A stretch of 64,000 nucleotides of DNA from Siphonodentalium dalli. Taxonomy: Eukaryota > Mollusca > Scaphopoda > Gadilida > Siphonodentaliidae. A program made the translations under genes and the position numbers. The stretch's first letter is position 1, and each line of letters starts with the position of its first letter. The notes beneath the pieces are model-generated. The model saw only the letters and a program-made list of their open reading frames with translations. It had not been told where the DNA came from and ran no database searches. The stretch spans positions 115,493,509 through 115,557,508 of the forward strand of contig CP136068.1 of NCBI GenBank assembly GCA_032622095.1, in the 5' to 3' direction. This document shows, piece by piece, positions 33,647-44,866 of the stretch.

Positions 33647-35131
33647 GTGCATACGTTGCCCGACACTATATTAATTTCCGAAAATGAACAACTAAATGTA
33701 CCTACCAATATCGAAGAAATGCAAAAAGAGGACCATATTATATCAGACATAATTCGCAAATTAAAATCCGATAAACCACCAGAAAAGATAACAAAGCAAT
33801 ATATATTGAAAGACGGAATTCTATACTATATGTCTGTATTTAATGAGCAAGCATCAGAACGCATTTATGTCCCGGAAAAGCTGACTAAGCAGATAATTTC
33901 TGAATATCATATTGTCGGTCATTATGGATCCCAACGAATGTACCATACCATACGTTTGCGATATTATTGGCCACGAATGTTCCCAATGATAGTCAGTTTC
34001 GCCAACAATTGCCACATTTGTAAACAAAGAAATCAAAACACTGCCCGTATTCCAAATCAAATGACGGATATACCGAGCCGACCAGGGGAAATGATCGCGA
34101 TAGATTTAATGGGAAAATTTAACCCACCCACAGCCAGCGGCAATTCCTACATTCTAACGGTCATAGATTTATTCAGTTTACACAAAATGGCATATGCGCT
34201 TCCCGCAAAACATGCCGAAGTGGTCGCTGAAAGACTTATGACTCAGTATTTCACCATATTTGGTTATCCCGCCTGTCTGGTCTCAGATAATGGGAGTGAC
34301 GTATGCAGTGAGGTCTTCAAAATAATATCTGAGTACTATGTGATTCAGCATCGCAAGACCTCGTATTATGCGCCTTTCAGCAACGGATCAAGTGAGCGAT
34401 CTCATCGCGACTACAACGGGATATTAGCCAAATTAACTGAGGGAAATCCAACATCATGGGACCTATTTCTCAATTTTGCATCAGAAGCCATGAATTTTCA
34501 TGTCTCAGCAACGACTCAATTTTCTCCATATTTTTTAACTTTCTGCAGACACCCCCAAATAAATATTGACAAGATACTGACACTGCGACAGAAATACACG
34601 GGTGAATGCCTCATTCAACAGTTACTAGAGAAGCAGCACTTCGCATTTCAATTAGTTAAACAAAATATGAAACAAGTCAAGACGAAACGAAACGAAAACA
34701 GTAAAGGTAAAATACCGGAATTTCCCATAGGTTCCCAGGTCTATGTTAAGAATCACAGACAAACCCATAAACTAGGTATGAAATATGATCAATTTTGGGT
34801 GATAATTAAACAAACAGGACCAGTTTCATATGTGATTCGTAATCAAATCACAGGCAGTTTATCTAAAAGTCATGCCAAACATTTAAAATTAGCGACAACT
34901 AAATGGCACACACCACAATTACAGGAGAACCAGAAAGTTCGAAAAAGCAGATTTGTATTCCCGCACAATTCATCAACACAAAGCTCAGATGCTGATATAT
35001 CGAGTAATAGTAACAATTCGGACACCGAAAATGAGAACCACGATACAGCCCCCTTAACACAATTAATACGACAAAACCGCGTCATCCGGGACGGATCGGA
35101 TTCAAATGAACCAGTGCCACTACCAGATTAG
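33647..35131 (+). CDS. Integrase of the LTR element (no own ATG)
   Basis: An open frame of about 494 residues. It is +1 relative to pol, is also open a little upstream of 33647, and begins without an ATG, so it is the C-terminal part of Pol rather than a separate gene. The zinc-binding HHCC motif is H88, H92, C122, C125 (numbered from 33647). The catalytic triad is D153 (MIAIDLMG), D214 (SDNGSD) and E250 (NGSSERSHRD), an exact D-D-35-E spacing. After it, GSQVYVKNH and QTGPVSYVI resemble the GPY/F module of Ty3/Gypsy integrases. No chromodomain follows; the last ~70 residues are Ser/Asn-rich. It would insert the cDNA in the nucleus and make the 4-bp duplication. Confidence 0.88.
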   Translation: MHTLPDTILISENEQLNVPTNIEEMQKEDHIISDIIRKLKSDKPPEKITKQYILKDGILYYMSVFNEQASERIYVPEKLTKQIISEYHIVGHYGSQRMYHTIRLRYYWPRMFPMIVSFANNCHICKQRNQNTARIPNQMTDIPSRPGEMIAIDLMGKFNPPTASGNSYILTVIDLFSLHKMAYALPAKHAEVVAERLMTQYFTIFGYPACLVSDNGSDVCSEVFKIISEYYVIQHRKTSYYAPFSNGSSERSHRDYNGILAKLTEGNPTSWDLFLNFASEAMNFHVSATTQFSPYFLTFCRHPQINIDKILTLRQKYTGECLIQQLLEKQHFAFQLVKQNMKQVKTKRNENSKGKIPEFPIGSQVYVKNHRQTHKLGMKYDQFWVIIKQTGPVSYVIRNQITGSLSKSHAKHLKLATTKWHTPQLQENQKVRKSRFVFPHNSSTQSSDADISSNSNNSDTENENHDTAPLTQLIRQNRVIRDGSDSNEPVPLPD

Positions 35132-37516
35132 TACAACAAAACAAGCGTAAAAGCAAGTCCAGTTGCGATACATATAACATGTCAACCGAAAATTATGATC
35201 CTTTCGATATAACCACTCAAACCGACAAAAATAGCACAGACGAACAGAGCATGTCAATATAGGAAAATAAAATATGTAAACAACTACCATAATTAGATAA
35301 CATACATAATCATAAAAGCAACTAACCTCATAAACTCAACTCTATATCCAAAAGCACGAAACGAAAACAGCTCACACATGTATAAACTTTAACTGAATAA
35401 AACTCAACAACTTAACTCCAGGAAACAAACTGACAAAGTAAAAATTACCAATTTCTAACAAAGACGACCAGATCTATACCGCGCGAAATGCAACGAATAT
35501 TATTGGACAATCTCCACCTATCATAAATAAATAGCACCCTGTCGTAAAAAGACACAATACAAAGAGAGAATTGTCATCGCGCAAAACCATGACTGCCAGA
35601 CCATGTGCAGTGCATGTAACACGATATGGCAATCACACACGCACCAAGTGGGTGACATATTTCTTTTCACCAACCCGCCCAGATGCACAAAATCGAGGCT
35701 TAATTAATCAAAGAAACCGATCTGAACTATACAAAGTGGGTTGGCCAATAATACAGAAATTTAATGCCATGTACCCGTATATATCACGCACATGGCCCGC
35801 TCACAGCAAGGCAATATTTCATCTCCAGGAAGTTATCACCTGGCGGCCAACACGCTTTATTATCGCCTCAATCAACAATTCGGGAGACGCGAATAACTTC
35901 GGACTCTTCAAATTTCAGGCGAATCGCATGCATTCATTTAAATGCTAAATCAAATCAAGAAACATGAAGCATTTCCAGTCATACAACTTTAAATGCCAAG
36001 TTCATGATTTGTCAGACCGTTTTGCATCATTAGCACTCAGATAATAGCATGTGTCACGACGGACACATATACTAATTAAATTATTCACGCCCCATCTTCG
36101 GAATAATTATCACATACACCGAGTAGGCAATTACGTCATAATGAACCGTGTTAATCACCCCAACGATAAACCCATAATTTGATATCATACACTTAATCAC
36201 GCGTAGTTACCACCCCGTGTTCAATCCAATGCAAAAGCGACGATTCAGGGCCTAAATCATCGCTAGTCCGGTCGGGTAAAATGCGGATCATAATATGGAT
36301 CCTGTACAGAAGTGCAATCAAATGTCTGATCAACTTTGATTCCACATAGATCAAATGAACTAGTATAGAGGCCAGGAAACGCATCTTAACACATACGCGT
36401 AACTACTCTTCATATAAATATATCATCATTCATTATACCCCCAAAAGATAGCTTAACGGTTCAAATTTTCCAAATAATCACAATTATATACCGCTTGTAA
36501 AATATCTTAATCAAGTGTCAAAATCGCCCCACGCTACATCGACAAATACATTTGTCACATGGCGGGGTATGACAATAACATAGGCTGAAATGATGGCCTA
36601 CATTAAGGGACAAGCGCATATATCTCAGTATATAACTTTAATTGTGATGTAGCAATGCCAAGCATCAATGATGACCGAATCAATCGATATTTTAACCGTA
36701 TGCGCGCGATGTAAAACTTCAAACCCAAGAACCCAGTTGATATCGTACTCCAGTATAAATCATACGACATTATGTGAAAACAGATTTATTTCTATCTCAA
36801 CCACAAATAAATATCACATGAATGCAAATGGCAGCCCATGTTTGAAGCAATCGCACAAATCCCAATATTTTTATATACAAAGTACGACTAACAACAGAGC
36901 CTACACCCCTCCCTCAATATTTAAACCAATTGAGTCCCACCCGAATCATTTTAATCATGTAACAGTTCTCCCGATTTTTTTTATTATCATACAATTTTAA
37001 TCATTATTATCCAACCCCATTTCCAAGTCATTACAACCGAATGCCTCCAAAAATACAAGCTTTGCAAACGCACATCTTATCGCAATAATGAAACAGTTTG
37101 TCCACAAGCCATGAGCCGGAAGTGGACATTAGCGCTCGCCAATCGAGCACATCCATGAACTCTTGAACGAAGTATCGTTCACCGCGATTGGCCGCGACCC
37201 AATCGTTCACCCACTGATTGTTCAACATAATTATTATTGCATTACATGTATTCTAATGTCATTTATATTGATACCCTTTATATTATCACACTTATGTTAC
37301 CTCATCATGCCAACCCTCTTCATAATGCAAATGGCTTCAACATGTACATAGATATATATATTCAATTTATACAATTTTTTTATGACGACAACACGCCGTA
37401 ACTTATATGCACAGGCAACCCTTGAATCAACTCTACTCATTGTCCAAGCATACCGAAGTACCAAACCCCTAGATTTTAACACTAGTAGTCAAAATCTGAA
37501 AATAAGGGGGACCCTA
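35132..37516 (+). other. 2.4-kb interval between integrase and the 3' LTR, no gene recognised
   Basis: Errantivirus-like elements carry an envelope gene here, but no frame beyond ~125 codons is present and none shows a signal peptide, membrane anchor or known motif. The longest forward frame (35571-35948) begins at TTG. A polypurine tract, GAAAATAAGGGGGA (37498-37511), ends five bases before the LTR and would prime plus-strand DNA. The rest may be long 3' UTR or captured sequence. Confidence 0.6.
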
Positions 37517-38006
37517 TGTAGAGTAATCACCCCTACCCCTTCTTATTCAAGGGACGTGATAGTACATACTAAACATATCCATCTTACCTATGGGGAGACA
37601 GAATATAATCGAACTATAGTGACCCCAACCAAATTGCCAAGGTCATACTCGGAGAGGCCGCGACCTATGAGTTATGCAATACTAGCCACAAAGGAAAGAA
37701 GTTCTTATGTAACAATTCCAGTTCACCCATCGGTCAGTACAGACAAAGGAAGATACTAATGGCGCTATAGGTCATTAGCGTATATATAAACCAAACATTA
37801 ATCTACTCTTCAATTAGTTTCGGCTCTTCAGACTAATTGGCAGGCATCAACATCAGGTCGCTAATTAATAAGCGACGCTTTCGGTCGTTCTATGACATCT
37901 ATGATTGATTCACAATTATGTATCATTTACCATCACAAGCTGTTGACTATACATTGATATTAGATGTGAATAAATGATATACAAGAACTGACTTCATTCT
38001 TCCACA
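37517..38006 (+). repeat. 3' LTR of the Ty3/Gypsy-type element
   Basis: 490 bp, TG...CA, nearly identical to 28422-28912; AATAAA at 37969-37974. Followed by the GTGG duplication (38007-38010). Confidence 0.9.
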
Positions 38007-38090
38007 GTGGCTTTAACTTTCCTTATTTGGTACTGAATCTTATTTCTCAAAAATTTATAAGTTTCATAGAATATACCATTCTACGACACT
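38007..38090 (-). pseudogene. 5' remainder of the minus-strand LINE RT ORF
   Basis: On the minus strand this stretch encodes YKFLRNKIQYQIRKVKA, the basic linker that normally precedes the ALWKSL segment of LINE ORF2 proteins. Removing the LTR element and one GTGG puts it in frame with the part ending at 28421. Beyond about 38090 an in-frame stop and loss of similarity mark the 5' truncation of the LINE. Confidence 0.75.
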
Positions 38091-39360
38091 ATGCGATGTG
38101 CATGGTTGACTGGCGTTTTATGGTTCGTCAACTGTAAAATAAAAATGGCCAGACTTTCATCCATGAACTGGACAGTGTACGGCCTATTGATGTAAATGTT
38201 ACTAATGAATATAATTACAGTTACCAGCGTTGGCGGTGGTTATGCTGTTAAAATATCCACCTCCGTCAAAAACCGCTATAGACAGAAAGAATAGTGAAAT
38301 ATAGACATACCTTGTTCCTATACCAATCAGAACTATGGCATAAACAGTATGTTATTGTCAAATGTTTTTCCTTTGTTATGTAAACCTGGCTTTTGTTTAG
38401 AACCGGATATGGCAAACATAAAGAGCGTTTTTTGTTACTGTTTTCCTGATATTGACATAATAAAGAGCGTTTATATCATTTGTGAGTGATTAACCAATAT
38501 AATTGCACTGTGTTATGTAAACAGAAGCAAAACTGCTGTAACACGACCAGGCTCTTGTTTACGTACACCATCGTACGCCTTGTCGACAATATACTATTTA
38601 CGCGCTGATTATGTTTGGCATATGAACAAAACTATATATATTTTAATATTACTTCTGTTGATGGCGATTTAAACAAATATGAATATTTCTGCAACGAACG
38701 CCACCCGTGCCTTTAATGAGTTAGGGGAGATGGACATTTTATAAGCTGAGGTAACTTTAAAAAATGAAATAAACAGTGACACACATCTACAGAAAAAAAA
38801 TACTGTCACGTATCCACAAATTTACTAAAGCGCATCTGAGTGAAATTAAAACGTTACTGTGAACACTCTTTTTACAGGAACGCCAATGTGCGAAGTGGCA
38901 AAATTCGTGAATTCATCTTTCGCTACAATTTCAGGTTTTCCTGCATTAAAAATATGACTACATGTAACAAACTGTGCGTTCTGGTTTATTTAACTGGAAT
39001 GCAAGACATTCTTGCCACAAATGTGTTTCTCTTGAACTGTTTATCTGCAAGCGGCACTCATATTTGTTCTCAGTAAAATGAGTTGTACTTTCTATTAACA
39101 TCTTCCGAGGAAGGCCTTTGAACAGTATTGGTGGGATACAATTATGTAGTCAATATGGTTATCCTGCTGTAAACACCCCATACGACAAGAGAACCGCCGA
39201 TGGATTACATTCGCACACAGCTGCATAGTCTTCAGATTTAGTAGGGGAAATATAATAAATTGAGCACGTCTTGTGAACTATACCCACCAGCCGAGCCCCA
39301 GTGGGCACTATACCTGGGTATTCAACTACAAGCCATGATCTGGTTATTAAATATATGTAA
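38091..39360. other. non-coding stretch
   Basis: No gene recognised. gcatggttgactggcgttttatgg near 38098 repeats text near 16405. The phrase ataaagagcgttt occurs twice (38420 and 38460) in a local diverged duplication. The frame 38840-39076 has no recognisable domain. Confidence 0.4.
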
Positions 39361-39973
39361 CTAGCAAGGTGACCCGACTTCGTCTGGGCTGTTTCCCCTC
39401 TGCTTTCATCAGTCGAAAGGCTCGATTTGACCTTGAATTGACCATTTTGAAGGTCAAGGTCAGGTCGGGTGACGATTTTACCCGTCCATAATACTCCACG
39501 GGCAAAAGTATCCCTTGGTATCAAATTTCGTCGAAATTCGTCGAAAGGCGCGATTTGACCTTGAATTGACCACTTTGAAGGTCAAGGTCAGGTCGGGGTC
39601 ACGATTTGACCCGTCCAAAACACTCCCCGGACATAAGTACCCACAGGTATCAAATTTTCTCGAAAGGCGCGATTTGACCTTGAATGACCATTTTGAAGGT
39701 CAAGGTCAGGTCGGGGTCACGATTCGACCCGTCCAAAACACTCCCCGGACAAAAGTACCCCTAGGTAATTTCGTCGAAATCCGTCCGAAAGGCGCGATTT
39801 GACCTTGAATTGACCATTTTGAAGGTCAATGTCAGGTCGGAGTCACGATTTGTACAGTCTAAAATACTCCCCGGACAAAAGTACCCCTAGATATGAAATT
39901 TCGTCGCAATCCGTCCGGAAGTTTTCCCGGCCATTGTTAGCAAACAAACAGAAGTCCCAAAATATATATTAGA
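39361..39973 (-). mobile_element. second Helitron-like element with ~123-bp internal repeats
   Basis: On the minus strand it begins TCTAATATATATTTTGGGAC, very like the start of the element at 9173, and ends with a hairpin (CCCAGAC-GAA-GTCGGG) followed by TCACCTTGCTAG. It is bordered by A on the 5' side and T on the 3' side. The interior holds about four tandem units (from 39414, 39542, 39661 and 39786) each containing gatttgaccttgaattgacc and gaaggtcaaggtcaggtcgg, themselves an imperfect inverted pair. No Rep/helicase gene; non-autonomous. Confidence 0.75.
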
Positions 39974-40260
39974 TATGTAAATTATATGTCCCCATAACAA
40001 AGAACATCTAGCCACGTCTATGCGTACTATACGTTCACACAGAAAAGATGCACGCGCCCTCGTTTTGTGCGACTTACTGAAAATATGAAAAACATGATTG
40101 GAGAATATTTCCGCTGTACATAATGCTTCTAGTTGTGTGGGATGTGATGTCATTTACTCAAACTCAGTTTTAATTGAAATTAGACTCTAGAATAAACTAG
40201 GCGTGACAGAGTCTAAAGGAAATCGTGGGGAATACCATTACCTCCCCGAAGCATTACGTC

Positions 40261-40376
40261 AGTGTCAGCCAATCACATCATTTAATGATGACGCGCTGAA
40301 ACCAATCATGCAATGGTAGGAAGTCTTATACAGTGACATGACGATTCGTCACAGCTAAAAATACCCTATAGTAAAC
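40261..40376 (+). promoter_or_regulatory. candidate promoter of the lectin-like gene
   Basis: Two CCAAT boxes (40269-40273 and 40302-40306) precede TATA-like text (CTTATA 40325; CTAAAAATA 40355) and the ATG at 40377. No transcription start can be fixed from sequence alone. Confidence 0.3.
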
Positions 40377-40422
40377 ATGGTGAATACGTACACCGTCGTA
40401 TTTACCGTCGTGATTGCAACAG
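40377..40422 (+). CDS. lectin-like gene exon 1, signal peptide
   Basis: ATG in a good start context (A at -3, G at +4) opens MVNTYTVVFTVVIAT, a short N-terminus with a hydrophobic core typical of a secretory signal. The frame runs into G|GTAAAA, a plausible splice donor, leaving one base of a codon (phase 1). The next predicted exon (49144) begins in phase 1, so the two join in frame with a Cys-containing mature start, as in secreted C-type lectins. The 8.7-kb intron is filled with mobile elements. Exon 1 is the least certain part of the model because a 46-base coding exon carries little signal. Confidence 0.5.
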
Positions 40423-40579
40423 GTAAAATGATGTAATTTGACCAGGTGTGTTACTCTGGTCAAATTAGTCTAGTGAATCGTGACCATATTATACGCAAAC
40501 ATGTAGACCACCCATGTATTTACTCTAGTGAAATTGACACAACCATGTATTTCACCAAGGTATTTTACCGGGATGTAAA

Positions 40580-42540
40580 GCCCCTGCCGCACTCCGTTGC
40601 GATCAGGCCACCGCTTGCATTGCGCTGGAGAGGTACCAAAATATGAGTAGCACCCAGGAGGAGCGCGGAAAACTGTCCAACATTTTAAAACAAGGCATGC
40701 TCCTATTCCGTTTATCACGTTTTTATTGCGCTCTTATTACGACCCATTGCGTTCCAACTTTGTCAAGTCTCACGCTCTCACGCGCTCTTACTGTGCTTCC
40801 TCTACGCTATAAACGTTCGTAGTGCGTCAAAGTCGCTGTCACTGTGTTGCTAGTACGTTCTCAATAAGTTTGCAAAACGTTCTCTGCGTGGGCGCGGAAA
40901 GTATAAATAGCGCCTCGAGCGTTCTCCAGTCATAGTCAGTTTTTAGGTAGTGGGAATATACCCAATAATCCACAATAGACCAGTCGTCCACTAGTTGTCC
41001 GATTAAACCACTGTCACACTCCGCTGCGATCAGGCCGGCGCTTGCATTGCGCTGAAATGGTATCAAATCGTCAAGCTAAACGCATTAAGGTATCCAATAA
41101 CCGATTGGTGACGCAGTTGACACTGGCTAGGATGGGAGAGGGTCCCCGTAATCGCCCCCTGAGCGCCAGAGCGCCGAGCTTGTTTTGTGCATGTACAAAA
41201 CAAGCGCAGATGTTCGGCGTTCTGACCAGGGCGCAGTACTGTCGCCGTCGCAACGAAAAGCGAGCGACGTGAGCGTCCCGTTGACGTAGCAAGGATGCAT
41301 ACAAGCTACTCGTGGTCGCAGCAATAACTCAGCTCTTTCGTCTCTCCCCGACCTTATTGCGCTATTATTGCGCTGCCATGCGCTGTTATGTACTGGTTCC
41401 AGATCATAGAACGTCCACACGATGTTGCCACTGCAAATATGGCTCTTGTTATACGTCCAAGCGTGATAAATGACGTTCTTCCAACGTTTGCAGCATGTTT
41501 ACAGTACGATCCCACTTTGAAATGCGATCTGCTCACCCACACCATCGGAGTTTGCATATAATATGCAAATTTAAACTGGAATCCGATGCACATGTATTCC
41601 GTCACGAATGAGAACGTGAAGTGGCACATAATTGGAATCCAATGTATTCCGTTAATTATATGTGCTACATGTAAACAGGCATAAACAACCATGGGAATGG
41701 TGCTGTGAGCCTCCATATGTCATGCCATTCAAAAATGAAAAAGGGCATATATTATGACGATCTATTTAGCAACGCTGCTCCCTGACGAAATTCCGCGTTA
41801 TCACTAACATACTATAGTGGAAAAGTGAATCGAAACATATGCCTATGCTCAATTTAAATTATAACTACATATCCGGAACATATATAATTGAAACATGGAC
41901 AACTATTCTATTGTGGATTGTTGGGTATATTCCCACAACCTAAAAACTGACTATGACTGGAGTACGCAGGAGGCGCTATTTATACTCTCCGCGCTCACGC
42001 AGAGAACGTTTTGAAAAGAGCGTGAGACTTGACAAAGTAGAAACGCAATGGGTCGTAATAAGAGCGCTATACAAACGTGATAAGCGGCATAGTTTTCCGC
42101 GCTCCTCCTGCGTGTTATTCATATTTTGGTACTTTTTCAGCGCAATGCAGGCGCCGGTCTGATCGCAGCGGAGTGTGACATGGGTTTTAAGCTTACTGAA
42201 GTCGCAGAGGACAAGATTGCTTTCTTACTGCGACCACGAGTAGCTTGTATGCATCCTTGCTACGTCAACGGGACGCTCACGTCGCTGGCTTTTCGCTGAC
42301 ACGGCGACAGTACTGCGCCCTGGTCAGAACGCCGAACCTCTACGCTTGTTTTGTGCATGCACAAAACAAGCGCGGCGCTCTGGCACCCAGGGGCGATCAT
42401 GGGGACCCTCTCCCGTCCTAGCCAATATCAACTGCGTCACCAATCAGTTCTTGGATACCTTAATGCGTTTAGCTTGGCGCTTTGATAATTTATCAGCGCA
42501 ATGCGAGCGACGGCCTGATCGCAGCGGAGTGTGACATGGG
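40580..42540. repeat. cluster of MITE copies with shared CACTCCGCTGCGATCAGGCC ends
   Basis: The terminal segment cactccgctgcgatcaggcc...gcattgcgctg occurs forward near 40588 and 41015 and reversed near 42125-42175 and 42490-42535. Block R1 (about 40580-40988) is repeated inverted at about 41890-42185, and block R2 (about 40990-41340) is repeated inverted at about 42195-42540. The order is R1-R2-spacer-R1'-R2', not a simple palindrome. Flanking TTAAAcc(c)a-type text next to several ends hints at TTAA targets, as for piggyBac-like elements, unproven. R1' contains the MITE also seen in the LINE at 23727. Confidence 0.65.
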
Positions 42541-42839
42541 TTTAAGTATCTATGTGGTGGTTCTACTAGATTAATTATACCAGGGTAATATACCACATTA
42601 GTACCGGGGTACACGAATCGAAGTCTTAAAATTGGAGACAACAGCTTGGGGCCATATGAAGGACATATATGATTATATAAGGTGTTAACATCTTCTTGAA
42701 TTAGTTATAAGAATATGGTTGCAGGATTCTGTTAACATTTGAGTATGACACCGGGTACAATAGTTTTCCATTGATTAACTAACACACTATGACTTTCTTC
42801 TCAGAAAAGAAACAGAACGCATCTCAGCTGCTTATGTGT
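42541..42839. other. non-coding spacer in lectin intron 1
   Basis: Nothing recognised beyond AT-rich text. Confidence 0.35.
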
Positions 42840-44800
42840 TATTGTGAAATAGAGTTATCGCTCATGCCCTCACAGAACACTATGGTAAAGCCCCGCAAAA
42901 CATGGTATACCAGATATATCCGGTAAACTATGGTAAAGGGAGGTGTAAAATGCTATACTCTGGTAAAGCCATGTAAAACCCATGCAAAATGGACACACCC
43001 TTGTAAATTCCAAATAAAGCCATGGCGTATCCCACTCACATTATACTTTGGTAAATCCTGGTGTATTACATAAGTGCAATTTTTAACCAGCATGGGAGCA
43101 TATGCACCAGCAATTTCGATATTGATGGACTCCACCTTGAAGAGTCGTTTCCATTTTGGACTTAAATATACAAAAAAAAAACCCATATAAAGCCCTGTCC
43201 CTGTATGCTATGGTTGAATTATGTTTTGTTTAATGGGTGAATTATGTTATGTTTAAGATCAGTGTGTTAGTGTAGACTTAAATAAAGTATGAACTGCCCA
43301 AAAGACAACTTATCAGACATTAGTCTACAAATAAGACTAAGATTTTCACTATCATTCCCCTTGTATTACTTATATATTATTGTATGCCATTACCTCACCT
43401 CATTCGTAATTACATAATGTGTTATTAGCTGCCACGTAACTAATTAATACTACGAATAATTTAGAACTCAGTTGTTCACAAAATCCATCTAGGTATGAAA
43501 CCAACCCACATTAAAAAGCACCATGTTTGTAGCGCCAAGTTTCGAAGTAACTGACGACTTTTGAAGTAAAGCGTTTTCTAAATAGTGGGTTCGTTTCTTG
43601 AAGAAATATCTATAAATATCTATATTGACTGAATAAAGAAGATAACTGGTATTCAGAAATGAAAACAAAATAGATTCTAAAATTTTAAGGTTTTTTAATA
43701 GAGTATATCCGTTTCACCAGGGGTTTACCAGACTATATTTACATACACCCAACATCGCTTCCAATTTCACCATAGCGTTACGATAGACACGCCCGCTGAG
43801 TCAATGTGGTCATAAACATATGAACGTAACGTGACGTCACTTTCATTGTCGTTCATAGGTTTATGAACACATTGATCCCGGAAATCATCGGGGATTGTCG
43901 GACATGAACGACTGCTTGACTATTCAGCACGTCGGGATTTGGCAAGCAAATTGTTTTGGTCTATAATCAATGTTGTTACCCTGCACATAAAACCCATCTC
44001 CTCTGATTACACAACCCACGACCTCACAAATATATCATTATGGCAGAACGGCGTGTTGTCAATTTCTTATCATCCGCAACCAAAACTTAATTGTTAGTTT
44101 CAGATGTTATCATTCTTGAAATCAACAAGTATACATTCATTACAAGCTAAACAAGACATTATGTCATATGTGTATACTTTACTGTGAAATTGCGTTTTTC
44201 CGCTCTCCGTCAACGGATTCTCACAATGTTTGGTTTTTTAAAAAGCGAGGATTCGAACTGTCCGAACTGAACTCCGTGCGTTCATTTAAAGTTGAATAAA
44301 TAGTGGGAAAGACAGACAATCCTAGTTGATAATGAATTTAAGTATATAAATATAAATAATAAACGGCGGTTTCAATGTGGTCATGGAATTTTGACCGCGA
44401 TAGCAATTTAGCAAACTCCGCATGAACCTCTTCAGTTTGCTGAATTTTTCTCGCGGTCAAAATCCCATGACCACATTGAAACCGCCGTTCATTTCTTATA
44501 TATTATGTTAAAGCATGACTCCATCACGCATTTACAAGATTATGCTCTGATTTACATGGGTTTTACCCATGTATGTCCAGTTTCACCAGCATTGTACGAG
44601 ACTAAAGTGGGGTCCACCATGCCTTTACTTGGAAAAATAACAAGGGTGTACTTTTTACAAGGTCTTTTCTTGGCCAGAGTATATAACTTTTTACCATGTT
44701 TTACTATATATACTATGGTTCTACGGGCTTTTACCAGAGCTTTTTTGTTATAAGGGTAGCGCTATACATTTTTTGACAATTTCACAGTGTTTACAAAATT
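42840..44800. repeat. inverted repeats rich in TGGTAAA motifs
   Basis: The left part (about 42840-43200) has many variants of ccatggtaaagcc/gtaaaacc. The right part (about 44500-44800) has the reverse complement (ggcttttaccagag, gttttacccatg). Outer text also matches inverted (gtgaaat..agttatcgct against agcgctatacatt..gacaatttcac). This suggests the two ends of one ~2-kb element. A smaller palindrome (44362-44489) lies inside, and 43798-43876 holds another inverted pair (tcaatgtggtcataaac/gtttatgaacacattga). Confidence 0.5.
44362..44489. repeat. 128-bp near-palindrome, 39-bp arms
   Basis: AACGGCGGTTTCAATGTGG... (44362-44400) pairs with ...CCACATTGAAACCGCCGTT (44451-44489) with one or two mismatches. 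The inner region adds AGCAAACT/AGTTTGCT. A typical miniature hairpin element. Confidence 0.7.
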
Positions 44801-44866
44801 AGAGATTAAGACAACTAATTAAATACTAAACACGCCTATGAAAATCCATAATTGTGACCCGCCATA

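Larger units (their letters stand above)
28422..38006 (+). mobile_element. Ty3/Gypsy-type LTR retrotransposon, 9.6 kb
   Basis: Two ~490-bp LTRs flank gag, protease, RT, RNase H and integrase in the Ty3/Gypsy order (integrase last). It is bordered by a GTGG duplication and inserted into the minus-strand LINE. Near-identical LTRs indicate a recent insertion. Odd points: the bases after the 5' LTR (tagatgaaatgatg) show no standard TGG-type tRNA primer site; there is a tandem-repeat leader; and there is a 2.4-kb interval with no recognisable frame between integrase and the 3' LTR. No chromodomain and no envelope-like protein were recognised. Confidence 0.9.

Noticed and set aside
35571-35948. envelope-like gene of the LTR element
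   Set aside because: Begins at TTG, is short, and has no signal peptide, glycosylation cluster or membrane anchor.
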